Shown: in pieces, positions 43,757-52,689 of the stretch | How the letters are laid out: each line of letters starts with the position of its first letter | Position numbering within the stretch: position 1 is the first letter of the stretch | Assembly (NCBI RefSeq): GCF_900105945.1 | Contig: NZ_FNSO01000004.1 | Location: 2,480,001 to 2,544,000, forward strand | Source of the DNA: Amycolatopsis tolypomycina | GTDB taxonomy: Bacteria > Actinomycetota > Actinomycetes > Mycobacteriales > Pseudonocardiaceae | DNA length: 64,000 nucleotides | Reading direction: 5' to 3' | Position numbers and translations under genes: made by a program | The notes under the pieces: model-generated | The model's database searches: none | The model's input: the letters and a program-made list of their open reading frames with translations, nothing else | What the model was told of the DNA's origin: nothing

Positions 43757-46162
43757 ATGGACCCGGCGGACAGGAACGCCGACAAGACGGTGCCCGTGCC
43801 GATGGACGGCACCCGATCGGAGTTGTCCGGTACAGCGGGTGACGTCGTTCAAGCTCGAGATGTCAGCGGTGGAGTGCATTTTCATCAGTTCGGTACAAAC
43901 CGGCGGGACGTACCCCGGCAATTGCTCGGCGATGTGCGAGGCTTCGTCAACCGATCGGCCGAGTTGGGTCGTCTCGACACAGTCCTGTCCGAACGCGGGC
44001 ACGAAGCAGCCCATCTCACCGTGATCGTCGGCACGGCCGGGGTCGGCAAAACCGCGTTGGCCCTTCGGTGGGCTCATCGCAGGCAGGATCACTTCCCCGA
44101 CGGGCAGCTGTACGTGAACCTCCGTGGCTACGACCCGGGTACTCCGATCACCGCCGAGCAGGCTCTTGATCGATTCCTCCGCGCGCTGGACGTGCCCTCT
44201 GCGCGTATTCCGGCTGATCCGGAAGCCAAGGCAGCCCTGTATCGGTCATTGCTTGCCGGTCTCCGGGCTCTCGTCGTCCTGGACAACGCCGAGAGCGTCG
44301 GGCAGGTACGGCCCCTGATACCGGGCAGCGATGATTGCCGTGTCATCGTCACCAGCCGGAGCAGACTCGCCGGGCTCATGGCCCGGGACGGCGCCCAGCG
44401 CGTCATCGTGGAAGTTCTTCCCGAATCCGAGTCGGTCGAGCTGATCAGCGCCATCACGGCGGACTACCGCACCCAGGACGACCCCGCTGATCTCGCCGAG
44501 CTCGCCCGGTTGTGCGCCTGCCTGCCGCTGGCGCTGCGGATCGCCGCCGAACGCGCCGCCACTCGCCCTTGGATGCCCCTGGCGCAGCTCATCCAAGATC
44601 TGCGTGATGAATCGGGTCTTTGGGACGCCCTCTCCGCCGAGGACGGCGAAGAGGCGGACGGCGTGCGAGCAGTATTCGCCTGGTCGTATCGGGCCCTTCC
44701 CGCCGACGCCGCCAGAATGTTCCGGTTGCTCGGCCTGCACCCCGGTCCCGAGTTCAGCGTGGAAGCGGCCGCCGAGCTGGCCGGTGTCACGGTGCTGGAC
44801 TCACGGCGTCTCCTTGACACCCTCTGCGGTGCCCATCTGATCGAGCAGATCGCCTCCGATCGCTACGAATTCCACGATCTGCTGCGCGCATACGCCACTA
44901 ACGCCGCTCATCACGAGGAATCCCTCGAGGAACAGTACGCTGCCTTGAGCCGGGTGCTTTCGTGGTACCTGCACACCGCTCACACAGCGGGGATCGCCAT
45001 GCGAACACCGGTCCGGCTCCTCCCGCCGACTGCCCTGCCGGCCCCTTCGGCCACGCTCGGTTTCGCGGAATATCTGGACGGCGCGCGGTGGTACGAGCTG
45101 GAGTGGGCCAACCTCCTCGCCGCGGTGCAAGCCGCCGAGAAGTCGGGTCTGGATCGCGTCTCCTGGCAACTGGGCTTGATGCTGCGACCGCTTTTCACGC
45201 GGCAGGCACCGATTGCCGATCGGCTGCAGGTGCTGGAAACCGCGCTGGGCGCCGCGCGCCGCGATGACGACAAGCTGGCCGAAGCGGAAGCCTCCTTCGC
45301 GCTCGGCGCTGCCTTCTCCACGCAGCATCGGCTCGACGAGGCGCTCCGGGTGCATTCGGAGGTGCTCCGGCTCCAGCGTGAGATCGGCGACAGCGAAGGG
45401 GAGTTGCTGTCGGTCAACATGCTTGGTGTGCTGTTCCTGATGCGCCGCAGTTTCGCCGAAGCCGTTGAGCAATTGGAGTCGGCTCGTGGGCTCTCGCGTG
45501 AACGAGGTGACGCCGGGCGTGAGGCGACCGCGTTGTTCAACCTCGCCGACGCCTACGACGGCTTGGGCCGCTACCGGGAGGCGATCGACGCCGCAAGAGC
45601 AAGCCTGGCCCTGAGCAGGGAACTCGACGACCAGCGACGGGAATTGGTCGCTCTCGTCTACCTTGCTCGCGCGCTGGCCGATTCGGGGGAGAACGGGAGG
45701 GAAGAAGCGCTCCGTCTCGCCGAGACGGCGCTCAACCTCGCTCGTGCACGTACTGACGATCGCAACGAGGGGTGGGTACTCCTCGATTATGCGCGCATCC
45801 AGCGGCTCAACGGCCACTCCAACGACGCACTCGTGTCCTATCAGCGGGCGACCACCCTGCACAGAGCGCTCGAAGACCGTGCCAGGGAGGCTGCGGCGTT
45901 GGACGGCGCAGGCCAGGCGTACCAGGACCTCGGCCGCACGGCAGACGCCATTCCGTTCCATCGTCGTGCCGTGGTGATCTTCCGGGAACTCGACGATCGA
46001 TGGCGGCTGGCCGTCGCACTCGACAACCTCGCGACCGCACTGCGCACGACGGACGTCGCCGAGGCACGCTCGTGCTGGCAGGAGGCTGCCGAACTGTTCG
46101 ACGGCTATGTGGATCCTTCGGCGCGCGCCCACTTGACGCGGATCGTCCGGCTGCTGGGTTGA
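43757..46162 (+). CDS. NB-ARC/TPR STAND NTPase with N-terminal amyloid-signalling-like motif (NLR-like)
   Basis: 801-residue STAND protein. Residues 20-43 (RSELSGTAGDVVQARDVSGG then VHFH) match the divergent membrane protein. An NB-ARC ATPase follows: Walker A VGTAGVGKTAL (~91-101), Walker B ALVVLDNAES (~171-180), sensor VIVTSRSRLAGL, and a winged-helix/ARC region with LPLALRIAAERA and FHDLLRAYA. From ~430 to the end are tetratricopeptide repeats that would sense a ligand and drive oligomerisation. ATG 43757 has GGAGG 6 nt upstream. Unlike AfsR regulators there is no SARP DNA-binding domain, so a signalling or defence role is more likely than transcription. GC is slightly lower than in flanking genes. 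Confidence 0.85.
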   Translation: MDPADRNADKTVPVPMDGTRSELSGTAGDVVQARDVSGGVHFHQFGTNRRDVPRQLLGDVRGFVNRSAELGRLDTVLSERGHEAAHLTVIVGTAGVGKTALALRWAHRRQDHFPDGQLYVNLRGYDPGTPITAEQALDRFLRALDVPSARIPADPEAKAALYRSLLAGLRALVVLDNAESVGQVRPLIPGSDDCRVIVTSRSRLAGLMARDGAQRVIVEVLPESESVELISAITADYRTQDDPADLAELARLCACLPLALRIAAERAATRPWMPLAQLIQDLRDESGLWDALSAEDGEEADGVRAVFAWSYRALPADAARMFRLLGLHPGPEFSVEAAAELAGVTVLDSRRLLDTLCGAHLIEQIASDRYEFHDLLRAYATNAAHHEESLEEQYAALSRVLSWYLHTAHTAGIAMRTPVRLLPPTALPAPSATLGFAEYLDGARWYELEWANLLAAVQAAEKSGLDRVSWQLGLMLRPLFTRQAPIADRLQVLETALGAARRDDDKLAEAEASFALGAAFSTQHRLDEALRVHSEVLRLQREIGDSEGELLSVNMLGVLFLMRRSFAEAVEQLESARGLSRERGDAGREATALFNLADAYDGLGRYREAIDAARASLALSRELDDQRRELVALVYLARALADSGENGREEALRLAETALNLARARTDDRNEGWVLLDYARIQRLNGHSNDALVSYQRATTLHRALEDRAREAAALDGAGQAYQDLGRTADAIPFHRRAVVIFRELDDRWRLAVALDNLATALRTTDVAEARSCWQEAAELFDGYVDPSARAHLTRIVRLLG

Positions 46163-46165
46163 ACG

Positions 46166-46975
46166 TCAGGGGCCGCCACATTGCGGGCCCGACTTGACCG
46201 GGTCGCAGTCGACGCCGCCGGTTCGTTCGGCGAAGCCCGCGGAGATCGCTGCCATCCGAGGACTGACGAGAATCTTGTCCACCGGCTCCCGGTGAACGTT
46301 GCCGATGTGAATCCACCGGGCCATCACGCAGGGCGAGACGTTGCCGAGTGGGTCGATGGCCGCCCGGCTCTGAGCACACTGACCGCACAGATCTTCGGCC
46401 GAGGGTGGCCGGCCGCCGGCGCCGCGCCCGATCGCGCGAACTTGCCCGAGGCTGATGTCGGCGACACCGAGCGCGGCAAGATCCGCACGCGCATCCTCGG
46501 CCGCCGTGCCGCAGCCGATGACGGCCACCCGGATCCTCACACCCGTCTGCACGGCTCGGGCAATGTTGGCGCGCGTGCGGGCATGGCTGCCGACCAGACC
46601 GGTGAAAGCATCGTGCACCGCAGAGTCGCGGGTGTAGTACGACGTCGCGACCGACACATTCGGACGCAGGAAGAGCGACCACCAGGACCGGCTGACGCGC
46701 ACCAGGTTCGTGAACACCTCGACGCGCATCCCCGAGGTCACTGCGTGATCGACCAGGTTCGCACATTCGGGGTGCAGAGTCGGCTCGCCTCCGATGAACT
46801 GCACGTGTTCCACGCCGAATCCGGCCGCCGCATCCAGGAGTTGCCGCCAATCCGCGCCGGTCATGTCGCCGTGCCGGCCGTGCGGTGAGGAATCGGCGTA
46901 GCAGTGGGCGCAGGAAAGCTGGCAACGCCCGGTCAGTTCCAGTGCTAGTGATCGGACGCGTGTGCCGGCCGCCAT
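46166..46975 (-). CDS. Radical SAM protein
   Basis: 269-residue radical SAM enzyme. The cluster motif CQLSCAHC (CxxxCxxC) lies at ~18-25 in LALELTGRCQLSCAHCYADSS, and GGEPTLHPE follows the usual second strand. The C-terminal region has scattered Cys (CGQCAQSRAAIDPLGNVSPC), a short SPASM/Twitch-like segment that could hold an auxiliary cluster. ATG 46975 follows GGGGAG. No short precursor peptide is evident beside it, so a RiPP role is not shown. It is convergent with the NLR-like gene (3-bp gap between stops). Function unknown; peptide or sugar modification are both possible. Confidence 0.8.
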   Translation of the reverse strand: MAAGTRVRSLALELTGRCQLSCAHCYADSSPHGRHGDMTGADWRQLLDAAAGFGVEHVQFIGGEPTLHPECANLVDHAVTSGMRVEVFTNLVRVSRSWWSLFLRPNVSVATSYYTRDSAVHDAFTGLVGSHARTRANIARAVQTGVRIRVAVIGCGTAAEDARADLAALGVADISLGQVRAIGRGAGGRPPSAEDLCGQCAQSRAAIDPLGNVSPCVMARWIHIGNVHREPVDKILVSPRMAAISAGFAERTGGVDCDPVKSGPQCGGP

Positions 46976-47195
46976 CGGTTCTCTCCCCTTCCCCGATCGC
47001 TGAGCGAGAGGGCGTGCACGAAGGGTCGCAGGTAGTTCGCGCACGGTCAATGGTCGGGGTCGCCGACAAGGAGGTCCCGTGCATCGCTGCCGAGGTCGAT
47101 TGCTCAACCTGGACAAGGAGATCCGCGGCGTGGCAACCGTCGACGGGCCTGCCGCACCGTGATGTCCGTGATGGTGCGCGAGGAAGATCGCGCCG

Positions 47196-47525
47196 TCAGG
47201 GGGAGAGGTGCCAGACTTCCTGCATGGGCGTCCACCACGCGCCGCCTTCGCGGGGGGAAAGGGACTCCTGGCACGGGTCGGTCAACGCCCACCAGCGCTG
47301 CGTTTCGGGGTCCGCGGCGATGCGCGCCTGATCGGCGTCGTGGTCTTCGCCGACGTACTCGTAGAAGCCGAAGAGCAGGTCGTCGTGCAGGAAGATGGTG
47401 AAGTTGCGGATGTTGGCCTCCCGCAGCTTCGCCTCGACCCCTGGCCAGACCGCGGCGTGCAGCCTCAGGTACTCCTCGCGCCGCTCGGGGCGCAGGCGGA
47501 TCAGCATGCCGTAGCGCTGGGCCAT
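47196..47525 (-). CDS. rhaM: L-rhamnose mutarotase family protein
   Basis: 109-residue RhaM-type mutarotase that interconverts alpha and beta anomers of L-rhamnose or a related 6-deoxysugar. Conserved elements seen are RYGMLIRLRPERREEYLRLHAAVWPGVEAKLREANIRNFTIFL (catalytic His in LHAAVWP), LFGFYEYVGEDHDAD, and the end RWWALTDPCQ. ATG 47525 follows AAGGAG by 4 nt. It is directly behind the GntR gene (26-bp gap) and opposite the sugar ABC importer, which matches a deoxysugar catabolic locus. Fucose is as possible as rhamnose within this family. Confidence 0.87.
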   Translation of the reverse strand: MAQRYGMLIRLRPERREEYLRLHAAVWPGVEAKLREANIRNFTIFLHDDLLFGFYEYVGEDHDADQARIAADPETQRWWALTDPCQESLSPREGGAWWTPMQEVWHLSP

Positions 47526-47551
47526 GGAACTCCTTCCGGACGGGGGCTGGA

Positions 47552-48310
47552 TCATCGCTCGAGGCGGGTGAGGTCGCCGGAGGCGGGGCGGCGGGCGAGC
47601 CACGCTTCGGTGATGTGGTCGTACATCGCCTTCGCCGCGCCTTCCGGGTCGCCGGCCGCGATGCGCTCGTACACCCGGCGGTGGCCCTTGTTCGAGGCCA
47701 CGCACAGGGCGCGCTCGCTGGGGCCCACGTACCGCGCCGTGTTCACCACCTGGTTCTCCAGTGCGCGCACCACGCCGCGGGCGAGGCGGTTGCCCGAGAC
47801 CTGCATGATCGTGTCGTGGAAGGCGAGGTCCAGCTCGCGGTAGGCCACCGGCTCGCCGACGAGCTCGTCCATGCGGTCCACCAGCTCGCCCAGCCGCGCG
47901 ACGACCTCGGGGCCGGCGGTCCGGGCGGCGACCATGGCCATGTCCGATTCGAGCAGCCGGCGGGTCACCACCAGATCGTCCAGGACGGCCACCGTCTCGT
48001 CCTCGGCGATCACCGCCGCCAGCACGAGCTCGTCGAGCATGTTCCACATCGACGCCGGGTTCACCACCGTGCCCGCACCCTGCCGGACCTGGACCAGGCC
48101 CTTCGCCTGCAGCAGCTTCACCGTCTCGCGGACCACCGTCCGGCTCACCGAGAAGCTCTCGCACAGCGCCGGCTCCGAGGGCAGCGACGTCCCGGGCGGG
48201 TGGACGCCGCGCACGATCCGGTCCACGAGTTCGGCGGTGACCGCGCTGCCCAGGTTCGCCGGGCGGCGCACCCAGTCGGGCACGGCGGGTTGCCGGTCTG
48301 ATGCCGTCAT
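47552..48310 (-). CDS. FadR-subfamily GntR regulator of the sugar locus
   Basis: 252-residue GntR/FCD regulator. The HTH is at ~22-85 (LPSEPALCESFSVSRTVVRETVKLLQAKGLVQVRQGAGTVV). The FCD domain carries metal-type residues in LDLAFHDTIMQVSGN and NKGHRRVYE. It diverges from the ABC sugar importer across 153 bp that contain a direct repeat of CGTCATA at 48381-48396. The likely role is repression of both the importer operon and itself plus rhaM, relieved by a sugar acid such as rhamnonate or fuconate, as is known for FCD regulators of sugar acid pathways. Confidence 0.87.
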   Translation of the reverse strand: MTASDRQPAVPDWVRRPANLGSAVTAELVDRIVRGVHPPGTSLPSEPALCESFSVSRTVVRETVKLLQAKGLVQVRQGAGTVVNPASMWNMLDELVLAAVIAEDETVAVLDDLVVTRRLLESDMAMVAARTAGPEVVARLGELVDRMDELVGEPVAYRELDLAFHDTIMQVSGNRLARGVVRALENQVVNTARYVGPSERALCVASNKGHRRVYERIAAGDPEGAAKAMYDHITEAWLARRPASGDLTRLER

Positions 48311-48380
48311 CGTTCCTCCGGTCGCACGGCGCCGACCTGCGTCGAACGCACGAGGGAAGTTTACACAGCGGCAGCGTTGA

Positions 48381-48396
48381 CGTCATACGTCATACG
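48381..48396. promoter_or_regulatory. GntR operator candidate in the sugar locus
   Basis: CGTCATACGTCATACG is two tandem CGTCATA units, with TGACGTCA overlapping at the left end and a looser repeat to the right. It lies midway between the divergent GntR and ABC importer genes, 70-83 bp from each start. Confidence 0.5.
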
Positions 48397-48463
48397 AGTT
48401 ACGTTTCTGCGCACTGCGCCGGGCCACTCCCCGTCCGGCCACCGTCTGGAGAAGTGAGCAGCG

Positions 48464-49732
48464 ATGAAGCAGCGCACACTAATCTCGGCCGCACTGGCCG
48501 CGGCGTTGGCGTTGACCGCCGGGTGCGGCAGCGCCTCCGGCCCGGCCGCCCCGTCCGGCGACGCGAGCGGCAAGCTCGTGGTCTGGGACTGGAAGTCCGG
48601 CGACGCCAAGGCCGCGGGATACGTGGCGAAGGCCAAGGCCGCGTTCGCCAAGCAGCACCCCGGCGTCACGGTCGAGTTCGTGGCCCAGCCCTACGACCAG
48701 TACTACACCCTGCTGGGCGCGGCGATCCAGGCCAAGCGCGGCCCGGACGTCATGCTCTTCAACGGCGGCGGCCAGATCCGCGACCGCGTCGCCGACCTCG
48801 AACCCCTCGACTCCTACGTCGCCGACGACCGCTCCCGGCTCAGCGGCTGGGACGCGTTCACCAAGGACGGCAAGGTCTACGCCGAGCCGGTCACCCTGCA
48901 GGGCCACCCGGTCTACTACGACAAGGACCTCTACCAGAAGGCCGGGCTGAACCCCGACGCCCCGCCCCGCACCTGGGACGAGTTCGTCGGCAACTGCGGC
49001 ACGATCGCCGCCAAGACCGGCGCGAAGTGCTTCGCCCTGGGCAACAAGGAAGGCGCCGGGATCCAGTTCTGGCTCTCGGCGCTGGGTTCGGCGAGCCTGA
49101 CGCCCCAGGAGTACACCGACTGGATCGCCGGCAAGCGCACCTGGACCTCGCCGGACGTCAAGCGGATCTTCGAGCTCTGGAAGCAGGCCGGCGACACCGG
49201 GCTGAACACCGACGGCCCCAACTCCACGGCGATGTTCAACGACGCGTTCGCGCTCTTCCAGTCCGGCAAGGCCGCGAACGTCATCGGCCTGATGTCCGAC
49301 GTCGGGCACTGGAAGGACTTCGCCGAGTTCCTGGGCGCGGACAAGGTCGGCGTGATGACCGCGCCGCGGATCAACCCGGCCGCCACGCCCAGCCTCCCGT
49401 ACGACGGCGGGATCGGCTACGCGGTGGCGAAGGGGACGAAGGACCCCAAGGTGGCCGCGGACCTGGTCCGGGCGCTGAGCTCGACCGACGCCCTGAAGTC
49501 CTTCTACGCCGACAGCGGCGCGATCGCCGCGGACACGTCGATCGACGTCTCCGCGGGCGGCCCGGCCGTGGCGACGATCGTCTCGGAGGTCAAGAGCGGC
49601 AAGCCCGCCTTGCACGTCGCCCTGTCCTCGAAGACGCTCGACCTCATGGGCCGGCTCTCGCAGCAGCTGCTGAGCGGGTCGATCGGCGTCGACGAGGTGC
49701 TGCAGCAGCTGGCCGCGTCGGACAAGGGCTGA
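48464..49732 (+). CDS. Sugar ABC transporter substrate-binding lipoprotein
   Basis: 422-residue family 1 extracellular solute-binding protein. The signal peptide ends in a lipobox (LALTAGCGSA) and the mature Cys would be lipidated. The body has the usual MalE-like pattern: PGVTVEFVAQPYDQYYTLLGAAIQAKRGPDVMLFNGG, PVYYDKDLYQKAGLNPDAPPRTWDEF and ALFQSGKAANVIGLMSD. ATG 48464 follows GGAGAAG. It opens the importer operon; two permease genes and a dehydratase follow with almost no gaps. No ATPase gene is present, so a shared MsiK-type ATPase elsewhere probably powers it, as is known in actinobacteria. Confidence 0.92.
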   Translation: MKQRTLISAALAAALALTAGCGSASGPAAPSGDASGKLVVWDWKSGDAKAAGYVAKAKAAFAKQHPGVTVEFVAQPYDQYYTLLGAAIQAKRGPDVMLFNGGGQIRDRVADLEPLDSYVADDRSRLSGWDAFTKDGKVYAEPVTLQGHPVYYDKDLYQKAGLNPDAPPRTWDEFVGNCGTIAAKTGAKCFALGNKEGAGIQFWLSALGSASLTPQEYTDWIAGKRTWTSPDVKRIFELWKQAGDTGLNTDGPNSTAMFNDAFALFQSGKAANVIGLMSDVGHWKDFAEFLGADKVGVMTAPRINPAATPSLPYDGGIGYAVAKGTKDPKVAADLVRALSSTDALKSFYADSGAIAADTSIDVSAGGPAVATIVSEVKSGKPALHVALSSKTLDLMGRLSQQLLSGSIGVDEVLQQLAASDKG

Positions 49733-49737
49733 GGGGC

Positions 49738-50685
49738 GTGACCGGGTACTCTCCCGCCCCGGTGGACCGGGCCCCGGCCCGGCCCGCCGGGGGACCCGCG
49801 CCGGCCCGGCGGGCCCCGCGCGGCACGCGGCTCGAGCGCTTCGCGCCGCTCGTCTTCGTCGCCCCGGCCGTGCTGGTCGTCGTCCTGCTGCGGCTGTGGC
49901 CACTGCTGCTCGGCGTCAACTTCTCCTTCACCGGGGACGGCGTCCGCAACGGCACGGCCGTCGGCCTCGACAACTACGTGACCCTGTTCGGCGATCCGCT
50001 GTTCCGCACCGCCCTGCGCAACGTCGGGCTGCTCGTGCTGCTGCTCCCGGTCGCCGTCGCCATCCCCGGCCTGCTCGCCACCTTCATCCACCTGAAGGTG
50101 CCGGGGCACCGGGTCTACCGCGGCGTCTACTTCTTCCCGGCCGTGCTCTCCCCGGTGATCGTCGGGGCGATCTTCAACCTGCTGCTGGCCTTCGACGGGC
50201 CGGTCAACGCCGCCCTCGGGGCGATCGGCCTCGGCCCGGTGGACTGGCTCGGCGATCCCGGCGTGGCGATCTTCGCCGTCGTCGGGGTGCACGTCTGGGC
50301 GACGTTCGGCATGGCGCTGGTCGTCTTCCTCGCCGGATTCTCCACTTTGGACTCCTCGTTGCTGGACGCGGCCAAAGTGGACGGTGCGTCGCTGCCGCAG
50401 ACCATCCGGCACGTGATCGTCCCCGGCCTGTCCCGCACCATCCAGTTCGTCTTCGTCACCACGATGATCGGGATGCTGACCTCGATGTTCGGCCTGCTGT
50501 ACGTGATGACGAGCGGCGGCCCGGCGGGTTCGACCTACCTGCCCGAGTACTACGTCTGGTTCCAGCAGGGGAACCTGAACCAGCCCGCGCTGGCCTCCGC
50601 GGCGTCCACGGTGCTGTTCCTGATCATGCTCGTGGTCGGCCTGGCCCAGATCGGCATCCTGCGTCGCGCGGGAAAGGAGGACTGA
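49738..50685 (+). CDS. Sugar ABC transporter permease (MalF-like)
   Basis: 315-residue permease with six membrane helices. The EAA loop reads DAAKVDGASLPQTIRHVIVPGL and contacts the ATPase. The N-terminus is a Pro/Ala/Arg-rich cytoplasmic segment (~1-35) before the first helix. GTG 49738 overlaps a GAGGGG site beside the binding-protein stop; GTG 49762 is an alternative. The stop overlaps the start of the next permease by one base. It forms the membrane pore with the MalG-like partner. Confidence 0.88.
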   Translation: MTGYSPAPVDRAPARPAGGPAPARRAPRGTRLERFAPLVFVAPAVLVVVLLRLWPLLLGVNFSFTGDGVRNGTAVGLDNYVTLFGDPLFRTALRNVGLLVLLLPVAVAIPGLLATFIHLKVPGHRVYRGVYFFPAVLSPVIVGAIFNLLLAFDGPVNAALGAIGLGPVDWLGDPGVAIFAVVGVHVWATFGMALVVFLAGFSTLDSSLLDAAKVDGASLPQTIRHVIVPGLSRTIQFVFVTTMIGMLTSMFGLLYVMTSGGPAGSTYLPEYYVWFQQGNLNQPALASAASTVLFLIMLVVGLAQIGILRRAGKED

Positions 50686-51512
50686 TGCCGGGTTCCCGGC
50701 TCACGAAGTGGCTCGCCGCCGTGCCCATGGCCGCACTGGCGTGCGCGACGATCTACCCCCTGGTGTTCACCGCGAACGTCGCCATGAAGGACCGCCGCGA
50801 GTACACCCTCGACCGGTTCGCTCCGGCGGGCGCGCTGCGCTGGGACAACATCGCCCGGGCGTGGACGAGCGTGGGGATGTCGCGGTACTTCCTCAACTCG
50901 GTCGTCGTCGTGGTGTGCTCGGTCGCGGTGCTGCTGCTGCTCGGGTCGATGGCCGGCTTCGCGCTCGGGCGCCTGCGCTTCCGCGGTTCGTCCGCGGTGT
51001 TCCTGGGCATCCTCGCCGCGCTGTTCGTGCCGTTCCAGGTGATCATGGTCCCGCTCGCGCGGATCATGGCGGGCACCGGGCTCATCGACACCTACCCGGG
51101 GCTGGTGCTCGCCTACGTGGCGCAGTTCCTCCCGTTCACGGTGTTCCTGATGACCAGCTTCTACGCGGCCGTGCCGCCGGAGATCGTCGACGCCGCCCGC
51201 GTCGACGGCACCACCCTCTACGGCGTGTACTGGCGGATCATGCTGCCACTGGGTGCCCCGGCCCTGTTGTCGGTCGGGGTGCTCAACGCCCTGTTCTGCT
51301 GGAACGACGTCCTCATCTCGCTGCTGCTGATGCCGTCCGCCGAGCACCGCACGCTGATGGTCGGGGTGACCGCGCTGCGCGGGCAGTACTCCGCCGACAT
51401 CCCCACGTTCGCCGCGGGGGTGCTGATCGCCGCGGTGCCGGTGCTGCTCGTCTACCTGTTCCTGCAACGCCAGATCGCCGACGGGGTCACCGCCGGGTCC
51501 ACGAAGGGATGA
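50685..51512 (+). CDS. Sugar ABC transporter permease (MalG-like)
   Basis: 275-residue permease with six helices. The EAA loop is DAARVDGTTLYGVYWRIMLPLGAPAL and the region FVPFQVIMVPLARIMAGTGLIDTYPGLVLAYVAQFLPFTVFL is typical of MalG-like proteins. ATG 50685 overlaps the preceding stop (TGATG) with AAAGGAGG just upstream, so the permeases are made in equal amounts. It is followed 1 bp later by the enolase-superfamily dehydratase, tying uptake to sugar acid breakdown. Confidence 0.9.
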   Translation: MPGSRLTKWLAAVPMAALACATIYPLVFTANVAMKDRREYTLDRFAPAGALRWDNIARAWTSVGMSRYFLNSVVVVVCSVAVLLLLGSMAGFALGRLRFRGSSAVFLGILAALFVPFQVIMVPLARIMAGTGLIDTYPGLVLAYVAQFLPFTVFLMTSFYAAVPPEIVDAARVDGTTLYGVYWRIMLPLGAPALLSVGVLNALFCWNDVLISLLLMPSAEHRTLMVGVTALRGQYSADIPTFAAGVLIAAVPVLLVYLFLQRQIADGVTAGSTKG

Positions 51513-51513
51513 A

Positions 51514-52665
51514 ATGCGCATCACTGGCTTCCGGGCCCTCACGACCGTCCAGGACTGGGGCCGCCCGGTCGGCGACGCCAACGGCGTCCACGCCGGCGGT
51601 CTCGTCCGGATGCCCCTCGTCGTCGTCGAGACCGACGAAGGCGTCACCGGCGTCGGGCTCGGCTCACACGTGCAGGCGGAGACCGTCTTCGCCGCGATCG
51701 AGGGCGAAGACCCGCGCGGCGTGACGGCGCTCTACGACCGGATGCTGCGCCGGACGTTCAAGGCGGGGCACGCCGGCGCGGTGTTCGGCACCATCGGCGC
51801 GTTCGACACGGCGTTGTGGGACATCAAGGCGAAACTGGCGGGCGAGCCGCTCTGGCGGCTGCTCGGCGGCCGGGACCGCCGCGTGCCCGCCTACGCCTCG
51901 GGGCTCGACATCGCCCTGGACGACGACGAGCTGGCCGAGCTGTACCGGACCTACGCCGGGCACGGGCTGCGCGCGGCGAAGCTCAAGGGCGGCCTCGACG
52001 TCGACCGCGACCGGCGCCGCCTGACGCTGGTCCGCGACGTCCTCGTCGAGGCAGGCGGCAGCACCCGGCCGGGCCTGATGCTCGACGTCAACGAGAACTG
52101 GACGCGCAAGCAGGCCGTCCGGCACGTCGGCGAGCTCGAACGGACCCTCGACCTGACCTGGATCGAGGAACCCGTGCGACGCTGGGACGTCGAGGGGCAC
52201 GCGACCGTCGGCCGCGGCGTCCGCGCCTCGGTCGCCACCGGCGAGAACCTCACCGGGCTGGAACAGCACCGGCCGCTGATCACCGCCGGGGCGGTCGACG
52301 TCGTGCAGACGGCCGCGGGCTGGGGCGTCACCCACTTCCTGCGGGTCGCCGCCCTTGCCCACGCCCACGACCTGCCGGTGAGCCCGATCGGCACCACCCC
52401 GGTCGGCCTGGTGCACGCGGCGACCGCGGTGCCCAACCACCTGGTCACCGAGCTGCAGGACCTCCGGCCCCCGGTCGGCATCGCACTGGGCCACGAGATC
52501 GGCGACGGCGCGTTCGTCCTCGGCGACGCCCCCGGCCTGGGCATCCACCTCGACGAGGCGGCCATCGCGGCCGCCGGGCACCGGCTGCCCGACCCGGCGT
52601 CGGACGGTTCGCACATCCGGCCCGACCGCGCCGGGTACCACCTGCTCCCGGCGCTGGGGGTTTGA
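51514..52665 (+). CDS. Enolase-superfamily sugar acid dehydratase (mandelate racemase/muconate lactonizing type)
   Basis: 383-residue enolase-superfamily enzyme. The capping domain is ~1-130 and the barrel follows, with the KLK-type base in AAKLKGGLD, metal ligands Asp191 (LDVNEN), Glu ~218 (WIEEPV) and Glu244 (TGENL), and the Asp/His dyad expected near DVVQTAAGWG and PIGTTPVG. It is predicted to dehydrate an aldonate made from the imported sugar. Fuconate, rhamnonate or galactonate are candidates, and the adjacent aldo/keto reductase remnant resembles L-fucose dehydrogenase. ATG 51514 lies 1 bp after the permease stop. It is the last intact gene of the importer operon. Confidence 0.85.
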   Translation: MRITGFRALTTVQDWGRPVGDANGVHAGGLVRMPLVVVETDEGVTGVGLGSHVQAETVFAAIEGEDPRGVTALYDRMLRRTFKAGHAGAVFGTIGAFDTALWDIKAKLAGEPLWRLLGGRDRRVPAYASGLDIALDDDELAELYRTYAGHGLRAAKLKGGLDVDRDRRRLTLVRDVLVEAGGSTRPGLMLDVNENWTRKQAVRHVGELERTLDLTWIEEPVRRWDVEGHATVGRGVRASVATGENLTGLEQHRPLITAGAVDVVQTAAGWGVTHFLRVAALAHAHDLPVSPIGTTPVGLVHAATAVPNHLVTELQDLRPPVGIALGHEIGDGAFVLGDAPGLGIHLDEAAIAAAGHRLPDPASDGSHIRPDRAGYHLLPALGV

Positions 52666-52689
52666 CGGCGGTTCACCGGGCCGGGGGAC

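Noticed and set aside
43757..46162. AfsR/SARP transcription regulator
   Set aside because: NB-ARC and TPR parts match but the N-terminal SARP DNA-binding and BTAD domains are absent.
43757..46975. FxSxx-COOH (FxsA/FxsB) RiPP system, suggested by radical SAM next to a TPR/STAND protein
   Set aside because: No FxSxx-ending precursor or TIR-like partner is present, the radical SAM protein is too short, and the NLR-like gene pairs instead with the divergent membrane protein.
47104..47292. Small Arg/Pro-rich ORF as a precursor peptide for the radical SAM enzyme
   Set aside because: Overlaps rhaM antisense/out of frame, lacks a ribosome site and has no leader-core pattern.
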